DNA of 64,000 bases. It comes from CAYWMD01 sp964458575 (GTDB lineage Bacteria; Verrucomicrobiota; Verrucomicrobiia; Limisphaerales; JADLHS01). The stretch lies in the NCBI GenBank assembly GCA_964458575.1, contig CAYWMD010000006.1, forward strand, positions 62,001-126,000, given 5' to 3'. The notes below the pieces were generated by a model that was not told the origin of the DNA, searched no databases, and saw nothing but the letters and a program-made list of their open reading frames with translations. Position 1 is the stretch's first letter. The number at the start of each line of letters is the position of its first letter. This document shows, piece after piece, positions 16,983-26,136 of this stretch. Position numbers and translations under genes: made by a program.

Positions 16983-18457
16983 GGTTCACCTCCGATGATG
17001 CGGGCGCTCCGCTGCACCAACTCGAACAACGGAGCCGGCAGCCAGAATCCCAGCACGCTCACCACCGACGCGAGGCCGATCAGCACGCCAAGTTTCCACG
17101 GGCAGACCACGGCACGCGGCATTTCGTCCCGCGGCATGCCGAGATTCATCTGAACCAGGTGGCGCAGAAATCCCGCGAAAATCGCGACGACGCAGGCGAT
17201 GAACAGCGCGGTGAGCCATTCATGACCGGCGGCCATGCCGCCGCTGAGGATGGTGAACTCACTTTGAAAGATGCTGAACGGCGGCACACCGGTCAGCGCC
17301 AGCACCGCCAGCACAAAAAGCACGCTGGAAACGGGGACGACCCGCAGGGCGCCGTGCACCTTGCGCAGAAACGGGGTGCCGAACTCCTGTTGGATATTGC
17401 CCGTGCAAAAGAACAGCAGCGGTTTGCTGACAGCGTGAAAAACCATGTGGAGCATGGCGCCGAGCATGCCAAGCTTTCCGCCGAATCCGATCGCCGTGAC
17501 CATGATGCCCGCGTGCTCGATGCTGGAATACGCCAGCAGCCGCCGGAAGTTGCGTTGCACAAGGACAAACGGTACCGCCACCGCCATCGAAGCCAGGCCG
17601 AACCACAACAAACAGTTGCCGCCAAATGCGGGCCCCAGGCATCCCGCGGCCAGCGTGTAAAACCGTATGATGGCATAAACCGCACAGTTGATCACACCCG
17701 CGCCCAGCAGTGCCGCCGCCGGAACGGGCGCTTCCGCGTAGGCGTCCGGTTTCCACGTGTGCATGGGAGCGAGCCCGGCCTTTGTACCATAGCCAAGCAG
17801 CGCCATCATGAACGCGAGCCGCATGGCGTCGGGTTTGAAATTACCGGCCAGTTGCACGAGCACGGACCAGTTCAGCCCCTTGCCGGTTTCACCCCCCAAG
17901 GCGTCCGCGGCCGCGTAATAAGTCAAAATCGTGCCGAACAAGGCCAGCGAAATGCCCACACTGCCGATGATGACGTATTTCCAGGCGGCTTCGAGCGAAC
18001 CTTTGTCGTTGTAAAACGCAATCAGCAACACCGAGGCGAGGGTGGTGCCTTCCGTTGCCACCCACATCACGCCCAAGTTGTTGGCGAGCGCGGTGAGCAA
18101 CATGGCGAACACGAACCACGGTGTAAGCCGGTAATAGCGGCGAATTTGCCGCGCGGTGGCGCGGCCCGTTTGTTCATCGCGATGAAAATAACCCACCGCG
18201 TAAATCCCGCAGGCCAGCGCGACAAACGCCGTCAGTCCCACCACCAATGCGCTCAACGCGTCGGCGAAGAGAAAATCGTTGAACGCGGAAACCGAACCGT
18301 TGGCCAGGACCTCGGCCACCAGCCGGCCGGCCAGGCAGGCCACGCCCACAAATCCCGCCAGATTGAGCCACTCCAAGAGCCGGCGCGCGCGCACGAAGGC
18401 GCAGACCAGGCCCGTCGCCAGCGGCACGAGCAGCAGGAAAATGAGCGTCAGGTTCAT
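16979..18457 (-). CDS. HyfF-like proton-translocating membrane subunit (NuoN/NuoM type)
   Basis: A 492-residue antiporter-like subunit with about 13-14 hydrophobic segments. The key charged residues of this family are visible: E136 in VATEGTTLASVL and K226 in GYGTKAGLAPMHTWKPDAY. RRLLAYSSIEHAG and the late ALTGVPPF turn are also typical. In complex I and group 4 hydrogenases these subunits move protons or sodium ions across the inner membrane. Position between the E-like and G-like genes matches the hyf order. 4-base overlaps join it to both. Confidence 0.92.
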   Translation of the reverse strand: MNLTLIFLLLVPLATGLVCAFVRARRLLEWLNLAGFVGVACLAGRLVAEVLANGSVSAFNDFLFADALSALVVGLTAFVALACGIYAVGYFHRDEQTGRATARQIRRYYRLTPWFVFAMLLTALANNLGVMWVATEGTTLASVLLIAFYNDKGSLEAAWKYVIIGSVGISLALFGTILTYYAAADALGGETGKGLNWSVLVQLAGNFKPDAMRLAFMMALLGYGTKAGLAPMHTWKPDAYAEAPVPAAALLGAGVINCAVYAIIRFYTLAAGCLGPAFGGNCLLWFGLASMAVAVPFVLVQRNFRRLLAYSSIEHAGIMVTAIGFGGKLGMLGAMLHMVFHAVSKPLLFFCTGNIQQEFGTPFLRKVHGALRVVPVSSVLFVLAVLALTGVPPFSIFQSEFTILSGGMAAGHEWLTALFIACVVAIFAGFLRHLVQMNLGMPRDEMPRAVVCPWKLGVLIGLASVVSVLGFWLPAPLFELVQRSARIIGGEP

Positions 18458-19122
18458 CCCTTCAGCCGGTTGAGTTGGTCCACGTCAATCGTCGCAAACG
18501 TCGCGCGAATCCGGAACACGAGAATGCCCAGCACGAGCACGGCGATGAACAGGTCGAAGAAGATTCCGAGTTCCACGACCAGCGGCATGCCGTAGGTCGT
18601 GAGCGAGATGGCGGCGAGGAACAGGCCGTTTTCCGCGCAGAGCAACGCGAGCACCTGCGTGATGGCGCGCCGGCGGTTGATCATCAAAAAGAACCCCATC
18701 AGCACCAGCGCGATGGCCACGCCGAAGGTGTTGTAACCGGAATGGTCGGCCACGCTGAACGGTCGGGCGACCAGATACCCGAGCAACGTGAACCCGCCAC
18801 ACAAAAGCATCGCGGTCGGCGCGTTGATCCAGGGATGCATTTCCTGTTCGATACCGATTTGCCGCACCAGCCGCCGCAAGAACCACGGCAGGGCGATCAC
18901 CTTGCCCGCGAGCGTCAGCGCGACCGTCCAATAAACGTGCGGCGCGTCGTTGAAGCACGCGATGACGGCGCCGATGCCCGCGAGCAAAAAGGATTGAATC
19001 GCAAAGAGCCGGATGTTCGTCAGCAACATCCGCTGCGTGACCATGAGCAGTTGCACGACGAGCATCAGCGCCGCCAGCAGCGGAATCAGCCGCGACGCGA
19101 GTTCGGGGTCGGTGAAATTCAT
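18454..19122 (-). CDS. HyfE-like membrane subunit (NuoK-related)
   Basis: 222 residues from the ATG at 19122, whose ATGA overlaps the stop of the NuoH-like gene; longer upstream starts lie inside that gene. Five to seven hydrophobic segments are visible. TQVLALLCAENGLFLAAIS contains the conserved glutamate of the NuoK/HyfE family (QVLGLLxxENG). It also has the short basic loop FLRRLVRQIGIEQEMHP. It is a membrane-arm part of the Hyf-like complex. Confidence 0.88.
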   Translation of the reverse strand: MNFTDPELASRLIPLLAALMLVVQLLMVTQRMLLTNIRLFAIQSFLLAGIGAVIACFNDAPHVYWTVALTLAGKVIALPWFLRRLVRQIGIEQEMHPWINAPTAMLLCGGFTLLGYLVARPFSVADHSGYNTFGVAIALVLMGFFLMINRRRAITQVLALLCAENGLFLAAISLTTYGMPLVVELGIFFDLFIAVLVLGILVFRIRATFATIDVDQLNRLKG

Positions 19123-20063
19123 CGGAACAGAAAGGTTGAGAGCAACGCCAGGGTCGCGAGCACGAAAGCCGCGTTCAACAGGTCCGGCACGCGAAACAGA
19201 CGGAGTTTCGCGTTGGTGGTTTCGACCAACACCACCGCGCCCGATAGCAAGAGCAGCTTGCCCACGAAACACGCCAGCGACACTCCCAGGGCCGCCGGCG
19301 TGAAATCCGTGGCGATCCCCACCGGGAGAAAGATGTTCACGAGCAAGGTCATCAACACGAGTTGTTTGATCGAAGCACCCCATTCCATGAACGCGAGGTA
19401 ACGGCCCGAGTATTCGAGCAGCATCGCTTCGTGAATCATGGTGAGTTCCAAATGCGTGGCGGGATTATCCACGGGCACGCGGCCGGTTTCCGCCAGCAGC
19501 ACGATGAACAACGCGGCGAAAGCCATGAGATGCGCGGGATTCAGCCACGTCGCGCCCAAGCCGCGCTGCGTGGCAACGATGTGGCTGAGATCGGTCGAAC
19601 CGGCGGTGATGGCGACGGTGAAGATCGCCAGCATCAAGGACGGCTCGGCAATCGCGGAAATGGTCATTTCACGGCTGCTGCCCATACCGCCAAACGCGCT
19701 CGCCGGATCCAGCCCGCCCAGCGCCAGAAAGAACCGCCCCAATGCCAGCAACCCAATGACCGCCAGCGCGCCGCCAAACAAACTCAACGGCGCTTGCGTC
19801 GTCAGCATCGGCACCATCAACCCCGCCAGCAGCGAACTGATTAAGACAACATACGGTGCGGCCGAAAAGACCCAGCTCGCGTGCTCGGAGAGGACCATGT
19901 CCTTGCGCAGGAACTTGATGATGTCCGCGTACGGTTGCCAGAGGCGCGGGCCACGGCGATTTTGCAGTTTGGCCTTCCAGTTCTTGATGCAACCGCTGAC
20001 CAACGGCGCGAGCACGAGCAACAGCGCCGTTTGCAACAGAATTGAAATCGAGTCGAGGTTCAT
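19119..20063 (-). CDS. HyfC-like membrane subunit (NuoH-related)
   Basis: A 314-residue NuoH/HyfC-family protein with about eight membrane segments. The conserved cytoplasmic loop KAKLQNRRGPRLWQPYADI (30-48) and ETGRVPVDNPATHLELTM with HEAMLLEYSG are intact. NuoH-type subunits link the iron-sulfur arm to the ion-pumping arm. It begins 85 bases after the HyfB-like gene. That spacer holds no gene. Confidence 0.92.
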   Translation of the reverse strand: MNLDSISILLQTALLLVLAPLVSGCIKNWKAKLQNRRGPRLWQPYADIIKFLRKDMVLSEHASWVFSAAPYVVLISSLLAGLMVPMLTTQAPLSLFGGALAVIGLLALGRFFLALGGLDPASAFGGMGSSREMTISAIAEPSLMLAIFTVAITAGSTDLSHIVATQRGLGATWLNPAHLMAFAALFIVLLAETGRVPVDNPATHLELTMIHEAMLLEYSGRYLAFMEWGASIKQLVLMTLLVNIFLPVGIATDFTPAALGVSLACFVGKLLLLSGAVVLVETTNAKLRLFRVPDLLNAAFVLATLALLSTFLFR

Positions 20064-20148
20064 GAAATCAATCCGAAATCCGAAAACAATCTGAAGCCCA
20101 AAAGCGTTTTCGCCGACGGTCCATTCGGATTTTGGTTATTCATTCGAT

Positions 20149-22191
20149 TCATAACGCGAACAGGAGCAGCAACAGCAGCGTGATAAAAATGTAGATGAGA
20201 TAGGCCTGCAGGCTCCCCGCTTGCAGCGCCCGCATCCGACGCGAAAGTCGCAACACGGTCCGGTTCAATGGACGATAGATTCGTGTTTCAAACACTTCCT
20301 CCACATGCGCCTCGAATCGCAGCGTCTTGGTGAAGTAAGGGGAGTAGTCGTATTCCCTTTGCACTTCACGGTGCGGGCGGAAGAGCGCCTTGAAAATCAT
20401 GCGGATGGGCTTTGAGAATCCGGTGGCGGTGTATTCCATTTGCGGCGTCAGGCCTTGGAGACCGCAATCCCACGTCGGACCGATGCGAACTTTCGTACCG
20501 CGCGCAAACACCAGCCGCAAAAGGAACGGCACGACCAGCAGGCATCCGCCCAGCACCGCGAGGCCGAGCGTGGACACCGTGCCGCCGACCGGCGTGCCGC
20601 TGGTGAGCACCAAACCGTTGGCGATGGTGAGTTGACCGGAGATGCGCTGCTGCGTGAGTTGTTGCGTGACCGGATCCAGCAGCCGCATGAATATCGTTGG
20701 GAACAAGCCGAGGAGGACGCACGCCGCCGTCAGCAGCCCCTGCCCCAGCAACATCGTGCCCGAGGCTTCGCGCGCCCGCGCAGCGGGTTCGCTGCGGGCT
20801 TGTGCGAGGAAGGTGATGCCGAACGCCTTGACAAAACAGGCCGCCGCCAGCGCGCCCGTCAGCGCCAGCATCGCTCCGCTCAAGGGGAATATCAGGCGCA
20901 TCACACTGGTGGTTGTACCGAAACCTTGCAGCAGTGACTGATAAGTCAGCCATTCGCTCACGAAACCGTTAAGCGGCGGCAGCGCGGAAATGGCAATCGC
21001 GCCGATGAGAAAAAAGGCGGCCGTCCCCGGCATTCTTTTCGCCAGGCCGCCAAGTTGTTCCATGTCCCGCGTGTGCGTGGCGTGCAGCACCGCACCTGCG
21101 CCCAGAAACAGCAGGGCCTTGAACAGCGCATGGTTGATCGTGTGATACAAACCCGCGATGAGCGCCAAGGTCGCCAGCACCGGATGTCCGCTGTGCAGGA
21201 ACAGCAACGAGGCGCCAAAGCCCATGAGGATGATGCCAATGTTTTCGATGCTGTGATAGGCCAGCAGGCGCTTGAGATCGTGCTGCATCAGCGCGTACAG
21301 CACGCCGAGCACGGCCGACACCGCGCCGACCGTCAGCACCGTGACGCCCCACCACATCGGTGGCGTGCCGAGGAATTCAAAGCACACCCGGGCCAGACCG
21401 TAGATGCCGGTTTTGATGAGCACGCCGGAGAGAAACGCGGACACGTTGCTTGGCGCAACCGGATGCGCCGCCGGCAGCCACGTGTGCAGCGGAACCAGGC
21501 CCGCCTTCACGCCAAAGCCGGCGAGGAAAAGCAGGAACGCGGCATTGCGCCGGCCGTTGGACATTTGCGCGCCCACCGCGTGGAAGCCATCAAAGCCGTA
21601 ACCCCCCGAGGCCTGAAACAACAAAAGAAACCCGAGTATCAAACAGCCCGTGCCGATGTGCGACATCACGAAATAGAGCACGCCCGCGCGACGCGCTTCT
21701 TCCTGTTCGTGTTCGAAGCTCACCAGGCCGTACGCCGTGAGTGCCATGATTTCCCAGGCAATGAGAAAGAAGAAGGCGTTGCCCGCCGTGACCACCAGTG
21801 TCGTCGCGAGCAGGAGGGCGTTGTAAAACGCGCCGAGCACGCCGACGCTTTTCCGTCCATAAAACCCGCCCGCGTAGCCGAGCGAAAATAAAGAAATCGC
21901 CAGCGCCACCACTGACAACACCAGCAGAAAGAAAGCCCCCAGCGCATCCAGCCGCACGGACCACGCCACGTAGGGAATCAGCGGCGGCAACACCTCGAAC
22001 GTCTGCGGGGAAGCGTCACCGAGCAGGAAGGTCAACGACGCGCCAATGCCCAGCGCCGCTGACACGATGGCCAGGCCGAACGAAAGACCGTTGGCCGCCT
22101 TCGCGGATCGTTGAACGAGCAAGCCGCAGAAACTTCCGAGCGCATAACCCGCCAGTGCCAGCGCCAGCAGGAAGGTGGGAGGATTTTCCAT
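20149..22191 (-). CDS. HyfB-like proton-translocating membrane subunit (NuoL/NuoM type)
   Basis: A 680-residue protein with about 14-16 hydrophobic segments. It carries the family charges E147 (AWEIMALTAYGLVSFE) and K229 (GFGVKAGLVPLHTWLPAAHP), HDLKRLLAYHSIENIG and the ALPPLNGFVSEWL turn. The C-terminal 120 residues form the HyfB-type extension with a cytoplasmic segment (VRIGPTWDCGLQGLTPQMEY) and a final membrane helix. It is the first gene of the complex and starts 100 bases after a SulP transporter. Confidence 0.94.
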   Translation of the reverse strand: MENPPTFLLALALAGYALGSFCGLLVQRSAKAANGLSFGLAIVSAALGIGASLTFLLGDASPQTFEVLPPLIPYVAWSVRLDALGAFFLLVLSVVALAISLFSLGYAGGFYGRKSVGVLGAFYNALLLATTLVVTAGNAFFFLIAWEIMALTAYGLVSFEHEQEEARRAGVLYFVMSHIGTGCLILGFLLLFQASGGYGFDGFHAVGAQMSNGRRNAAFLLFLAGFGVKAGLVPLHTWLPAAHPVAPSNVSAFLSGVLIKTGIYGLARVCFEFLGTPPMWWGVTVLTVGAVSAVLGVLYALMQHDLKRLLAYHSIENIGIILMGFGASLLFLHSGHPVLATLALIAGLYHTINHALFKALLFLGAGAVLHATHTRDMEQLGGLAKRMPGTAAFFLIGAIAISALPPLNGFVSEWLTYQSLLQGFGTTTSVMRLIFPLSGAMLALTGALAAACFVKAFGITFLAQARSEPAARAREASGTMLLGQGLLTAACVLLGLFPTIFMRLLDPVTQQLTQQRISGQLTIANGLVLTSGTPVGGTVSTLGLAVLGGCLLVVPFLLRLVFARGTKVRIGPTWDCGLQGLTPQMEYTATGFSKPIRMIFKALFRPHREVQREYDYSPYFTKTLRFEAHVEEVFETRIYRPLNRTVLRLSRRMRALQAGSLQAYLIYIFITLLLLLLFAL

Positions 22192-22291
22192 GGCCGGTTG
22201 ATTCGCTCCCTTCAGTCAGGTCCGCACGCGCGCAGCCAGACCCGGCGGAAAAGCAGCCGCACAAAAGGGTTCGTGGTATGTCCAGTGGCTG

Positions 22292-24130
22292 TCATGAATT
22301 CGACTCCTTGGGGACATTGGAGTTTTCCGCCGGGGACATCAACCCGCCGCTCCGACTCGCCGCCCGCTTCAGGGCTTCGTCGGCGCGCTTAAACGCTTCG
22401 GCCATGGCGCGGCGGGCGGCCTCGAGTTCCGCCTTGTGCTGTTGCGACATTTCAGGCGATGGCGCGGGCGGAAGACCCAGGATTTCCCGCGCCCGTTCCA
22501 GGGAAAGCTCGATGTTCGCGCACACATTTTCCCGGCCGAGCCGGTCAAGGAACCCCGCCTTGTCCATCATGAACAGCGGTTGGGTGTGGGGACCGCTAAG
22601 AATGACATGCTTGCCGCGACGTTGCAGCCGTTCGTAAAGGTCTTCCAGCGCGTTCAAACCGGTGGCGTCCATCGCGAGGACCTTCCGCATGCGCAGAATC
22701 AAGATGTTCGGCTCCTGGCCGCTGCGCTTCAGCGCGGTCTCCAATTTGTCCGCGGCGCCGAAGAAGAACGACCCGAAGATGCGATAGACCATCACGCCCT
22801 TGGGAATTTCCTTTCCGATCAGCGAATGCTGCGAGCCTTCGGTTTCGGTGGTTTCATCCACGGCGGTAATTTGCGTGGTCTCCGAAACCCGTTTGATGAA
22901 CAACACTGCGGCCAGCACCATGCCGATTTCGACCGCGACGGTCAGGTCAACCACCACGGTCAACCCGAACGCCGTGAGGAACACCGCCGCGTCGCTGCGC
23001 GGCCATTTGGCAACGCGGGCGAAGTTGTGCCACTCACCCATGTTCAGCGCCACATTGACCAGCACGGCACTCAGGGTTGCGAGCGGGATAAATTTCGCCA
23101 GCGGCGCCGCGGCGAGAATGATCACGAGCAACGTGACCGCGTGAACCATTCCGGCAACGGGCGTGCGCGCACCGCATTTGACGTTGGTGGCCGTGCGCGC
23201 GATGGCACCGGTGGCCGCGATGCCGCCGAAAAGCGGGCTGACGATGTTGGCCAACCCTTGCGCCATGAGTTCCTGGTTTGAGTCGTGCCGGTCGTCCACC
23301 ATGCCGTCGGCAACCACGGCGCACAGGAGCGACTCAATGGCGGCGAGCAACGCGATGGTCGTCGCCGGTTGAAAGAGTTGCCGGATGTTTTCCCACGACA
23401 CCGTGGGAACGTGCGGCGAGGGCAACGCCTGCGGAATTCCACCGAACTTGCTGCCAATGGTTTCGACGGGGAGCTGGAATAACGCCACCGCCAACGTGCC
23501 CAAGACGAGCGCGACAATTGAACCAGGCACACGCCGTTGCCATTTTTTTGGCCAACCGAGAATGATGGCGAGCGAAGCGACCGCCAACGCGAGTGTCGGC
23601 CATTGAAACGTTCCCGCGTGACCGAACAGCGCGCGCATTTTCTCGATAAATTCAGACGGCACTTTGTCCACGCGCAATCCGAAGAAGTCCTTGATTTGCG
23701 TGCTGAAGATGAGCACGGCGATGCCGGACGTGAAACCCATCGTTACCGGGTAGGGAATGTATTTGATCATCGTCCCCAACCGCGCCGCGCCCATGACGAG
23801 GAGGATGACGCCCGCCATGATCGTGCAGATGGCGAGGTTTTCCGGGCCGTATTGCGCGTAGATGCCGTAGAGAATGACAATGAACGCGCCGGTTGGCCCG
23901 CCGATGGAGACTCTGGTGCCACCCAGCGCCGAAATCAGGAAGCCCGCGATGACCGCCGTGAAAATTCCGGCCTGTGGCGGCATCCCGGAAGCAATCGCGA
24001 ACGCCATTGCCAGGGGCAACGCGACGATCCCAACCGTGATTCCTGCGACTAAATCCGCTAAAAAGGCCTGCGACGAATACTCTTGCAGCGTTTCCGCCAG
24101 TTTCGGGCGGAACGACATCAAAGGTTTCAT
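22292..24130 (-). CDS. SulP family inorganic anion transporter with STAS domain
   Basis: A 612-residue protein. The N-terminal sulfate-transporter domain shows the SulP signature (DLVAGITVGIVALPLAMAFA) and the GGTRVSIGGPTGAF segment. A STAS domain (about 445-545) contains DATG at 488-491 where anti-sigma antagonists carry the regulatory serine. A charged Ala/Glu/Lys coiled tail ends the protein. SulP members carry sulfate, bicarbonate, C4-dicarboxylates or other anions; the substrate cannot be read by eye. It lies on the same strand 100 bases before the Hyf-like complex, so a joint transcript is plausible. Confidence 0.93.
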   Translation of the reverse strand: MKPLMSFRPKLAETLQEYSSQAFLADLVAGITVGIVALPLAMAFAIASGMPPQAGIFTAVIAGFLISALGGTRVSIGGPTGAFIVILYGIYAQYGPENLAICTIMAGVILLVMGAARLGTMIKYIPYPVTMGFTSGIAVLIFSTQIKDFFGLRVDKVPSEFIEKMRALFGHAGTFQWPTLALAVASLAIILGWPKKWQRRVPGSIVALVLGTLAVALFQLPVETIGSKFGGIPQALPSPHVPTVSWENIRQLFQPATTIALLAAIESLLCAVVADGMVDDRHDSNQELMAQGLANIVSPLFGGIAATGAIARTATNVKCGARTPVAGMVHAVTLLVIILAAAPLAKFIPLATLSAVLVNVALNMGEWHNFARVAKWPRSDAAVFLTAFGLTVVVDLTVAVEIGMVLAAVLFIKRVSETTQITAVDETTETEGSQHSLIGKEIPKGVMVYRIFGSFFFGAADKLETALKRSGQEPNILILRMRKVLAMDATGLNALEDLYERLQRRGKHVILSGPHTQPLFMMDKAGFLDRLGRENVCANIELSLERAREILGLPPAPSPEMSQQHKAELEAARRAMAEAFKRADEALKRAASRSGGLMSPAENSNVPKESNS

Positions 24131-24168
24131 TCTCTAAAATCTCAAAAAGGCCAAAGACAAAAATGTCT

Positions 24169-24187
24169 CAGCATAGGGGCGATGCTG
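24169..24187. promoter_or_regulatory. Short inverted repeat upstream of the SulP gene
   Basis: CAGCAT and ATGCTG form a perfect 6-bp inverted repeat around a 7-base centre, 39 bases before the SulP start. Its size and position would fit an operator, but a repeat this short can arise by chance. Confidence 0.25.
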
Positions 24188-24298
24188 CCGGAGGCCGGGT
24201 AAAACACAATCTTTTTCGCGACCGGGCATCTCGCGCGATTCGACATCCACAAGGAAATGTGACGTTGTGCCAATGTAAGCGGCAGGACGGTTTCGCAA

Positions 24299-25624
24299 TC
24301 AAGCGCGCTTGGCGTAATCCAACTTCCAAGGCTTGCGATACTTCACGCCGACGAAACTGTCCGCCCGGTGGTCCCCGACGACTTTCTCATTCACCGCATC
24401 CCATGTGATTTTTCGACCGGAACGGAACGCGACGTTGCCCAAGTGCGCCAGGGTCGAAACGTGATGGCCGACTTCGAGGTTGAGCACGGGTTGTTTCCGT
24501 GACTTGACGCAGTCGAGGAAGTTGCGGACGTGCGCGGGCCGGGCGTCCACGCTGCTCTGGTGCTTTTCGGGTTCGAGATTGGCCTTGCGCCGCTCGGGGA
24601 CCAATTCCCAACCGGCATCGTTCAAGAAAATCGTGCCTTCCGTCCCGCTCCAGGAAATGCCCCACGAACGTCCATTCAGACCAACTCCCAGCCCTGCTTT
24701 GTGTTCCCAAACCATCATGAAATTCGGAAACTCGTAGGTGGTTACCTGGGAGTCGGGGGTTTCAGTATTGTCATCAAGCACGAATTTGCCGCCGCTGGAG
24801 ACCACAGTCTGCGGCCATTCCAAACCCGTGCCCATCGTCATCATGTTGATCAGATGCACGCCCCAGTCGGTCATCAAGCCGCCCGCGTAGTCCCAGAACC
24901 AGCGGAACTTGAAGTGGAAGCGATTTGGATTAAATGGCCGTTTCGGAGCCGGTCCCAGCCACATGTCGTAATCTACGCCCGGCGGCGGCGGACCGTCGGC
25001 GGGCTTGCCGTTGTCCGGAATCCAGTCGAGATATGCCCAACCGCGGACCATGGCGAGTTTGCCAAGCTTGCCGGACTTCACGAACTCCGCGGCTTCGATG
25101 ATGTGCTGGCAACTACGCCACTGCGAACCCATCTGCACGACGCGATTGTGTTTTTGCGCGGCGGTCAACATGGCACGCCCTTCGTCAATCGTCTTGGCCA
25201 GCGGCTTCTCCACATAAACGTCCTTGCCCGCCTGACATGCCATCACCGTCGGCAGGGCGTGCCAGTGATCCGGGGTGGCGACGAGCACAATGTCCACGTC
25301 TTTCCGGTCCAGCACCCGGCGGAAATCCTTGACGGTATCCGGTTTCTTGCGGTCCCGCTTGGCACAAACCTCCAGCCCCTTGGCGATCATCGCATCGTCC
25401 ACGTCACAAATCACGACACAGTCCACCTCGGGATTGCCAAAAAAACAATCCAGGTCGCCACAGCCCATTCCGCCGGAACCGATGACACCCAGCCTGATTT
25501 TGCCGTTTGGCCCGGGTTCTCCGGCCCGGCTGGAGCGAACAAAAGGAGTGGCGACGACGGCGGTGGTCAGGGCGAGGGTGGAATGGCGAACGAATTCGCG
25601 GCGGCTTATTTTTTTCATAATCAT
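24299..25624 (-). CDS. Tat-exported Gfo/Idh/MocA family oxidoreductase
   Basis: A 441-residue protein; the ATG two codons in (25618) is equally good. The twin-arginine signal SRREFVRHSTLALTTAVVA directs folded export. Then come the Rossmann motif GVIGSGGMGCGD, VVICDVDD and the EKPL motif in VYVEKPLAKTIDEG. C-terminal domain residues such as FWDYAGGLMTDWGVHLINMM are typical of the large Planctomycetota/Verrucomicrobiota periplasmic subgroup, thought to act on sugars with tightly bound NAD. It stands alone on the minus strand. The substrate is unknown. Confidence 0.92.
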   Translation of the reverse strand: MIMKKISRREFVRHSTLALTTAVVATPFVRSSRAGEPGPNGKIRLGVIGSGGMGCGDLDCFFGNPEVDCVVICDVDDAMIAKGLEVCAKRDRKKPDTVKDFRRVLDRKDVDIVLVATPDHWHALPTVMACQAGKDVYVEKPLAKTIDEGRAMLTAAQKHNRVVQMGSQWRSCQHIIEAAEFVKSGKLGKLAMVRGWAYLDWIPDNGKPADGPPPPGVDYDMWLGPAPKRPFNPNRFHFKFRWFWDYAGGLMTDWGVHLINMMTMGTGLEWPQTVVSSGGKFVLDDNTETPDSQVTTYEFPNFMMVWEHKAGLGVGLNGRSWGISWSGTEGTIFLNDAGWELVPERRKANLEPEKHQSSVDARPAHVRNFLDCVKSRKQPVLNLEVGHHVSTLAHLGNVAFRSGRKITWDAVNEKVVGDHRADSFVGVKYRKPWKLDYAKRA

Positions 25625-25776
25625 GGCACGTTAGGCGCTTATTGCGGCAATCTACGACGTGACACCGTTCAGAAAAAGAGTAAAGTCACGCGCGTAAAAC
25701 CAGCGATGACACCGGGCTTACATTTCGCGAGCGCTACGGGAACCTGCCGGCGGTCCCACCCATCCTTCTTCCGCCT

Positions 25777-26115
25777 ATGATGGACGCCGACGAACGCGAG
25801 ATTTACTACTATTTGAAGCCGTGGCGGAATGAGTTTATTTCCTCGCACGAAATCTGTCGTCGCGCGGGTGGCAAAAGACGCTTTCGACACGATCAAGAGT
25901 GGGCCAAACCCATACTCGTCCGCATGGCTGAAAGAGGCATCCTCGAAACGGATGCTTCGGGCCACTACCGGCTCAAACCGGCCGAAAAAAAAGGGCGAAG
26001 GTCGAAACACTGGGTATCCCCACAGATTGCCCGCGTTCTCCGGGAAAGTGGGCGGGATTTCAGCGACGTGATTATTGATGACGACGAGATGGATCGCTAT
26101 TATGACAGTTTGTAA
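25777..26115 (+). CDS. Small winged-helix-like hypothetical protein
   Basis: A 112-residue soluble protein. EREIYYYLKPWRNEFISSHEI, then RAGGKRRF, PILVRMAERGILETD and GHYRLK follow the helix-helix-helix-wing order of a winged HTH, but I do not recognise a named family. The C-terminus is acidic (IIDDDEMDRYYDSL). It faces the alpha/beta hydrolase gene with a 21-base gap. DNA binding is an inference from the predicted fold only. Confidence 0.65.
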   Translation: MMDADEREIYYYLKPWRNEFISSHEICRRAGGKRRFRHDQEWAKPILVRMAERGILETDASGHYRLKPAEKKGRRSKHWVSPQIARVLRESGRDFSDVIIDDDEMDRYYDSL

Positions 26116-26136
26116 GCAGCCGGCCCGATTTCAGTT

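Noticed and set aside
16901..18595. 564-codon plus-strand frame opposite the HyfF-like and HyfG-like genes
   Set aside because: His/Arg/Gln-rich antisense translation with no fold or motif. The minus strand carries clear membrane-subunit genes.
24200..24298. Possible sigma-54 (-24/-12) promoter upstream of the SulP gene (a TTGGCAC stretch on the minus strand)
   Set aside because: The -24-like half is present, but no GC dinucleotide sits at the required -12 position.
24530..25780. 416-codon plus-strand frame opposite the Tat oxidoreductase
   Set aside because: Low-complexity antisense shadow. The opposite strand has a Tat signal and Gfo/Idh motifs.
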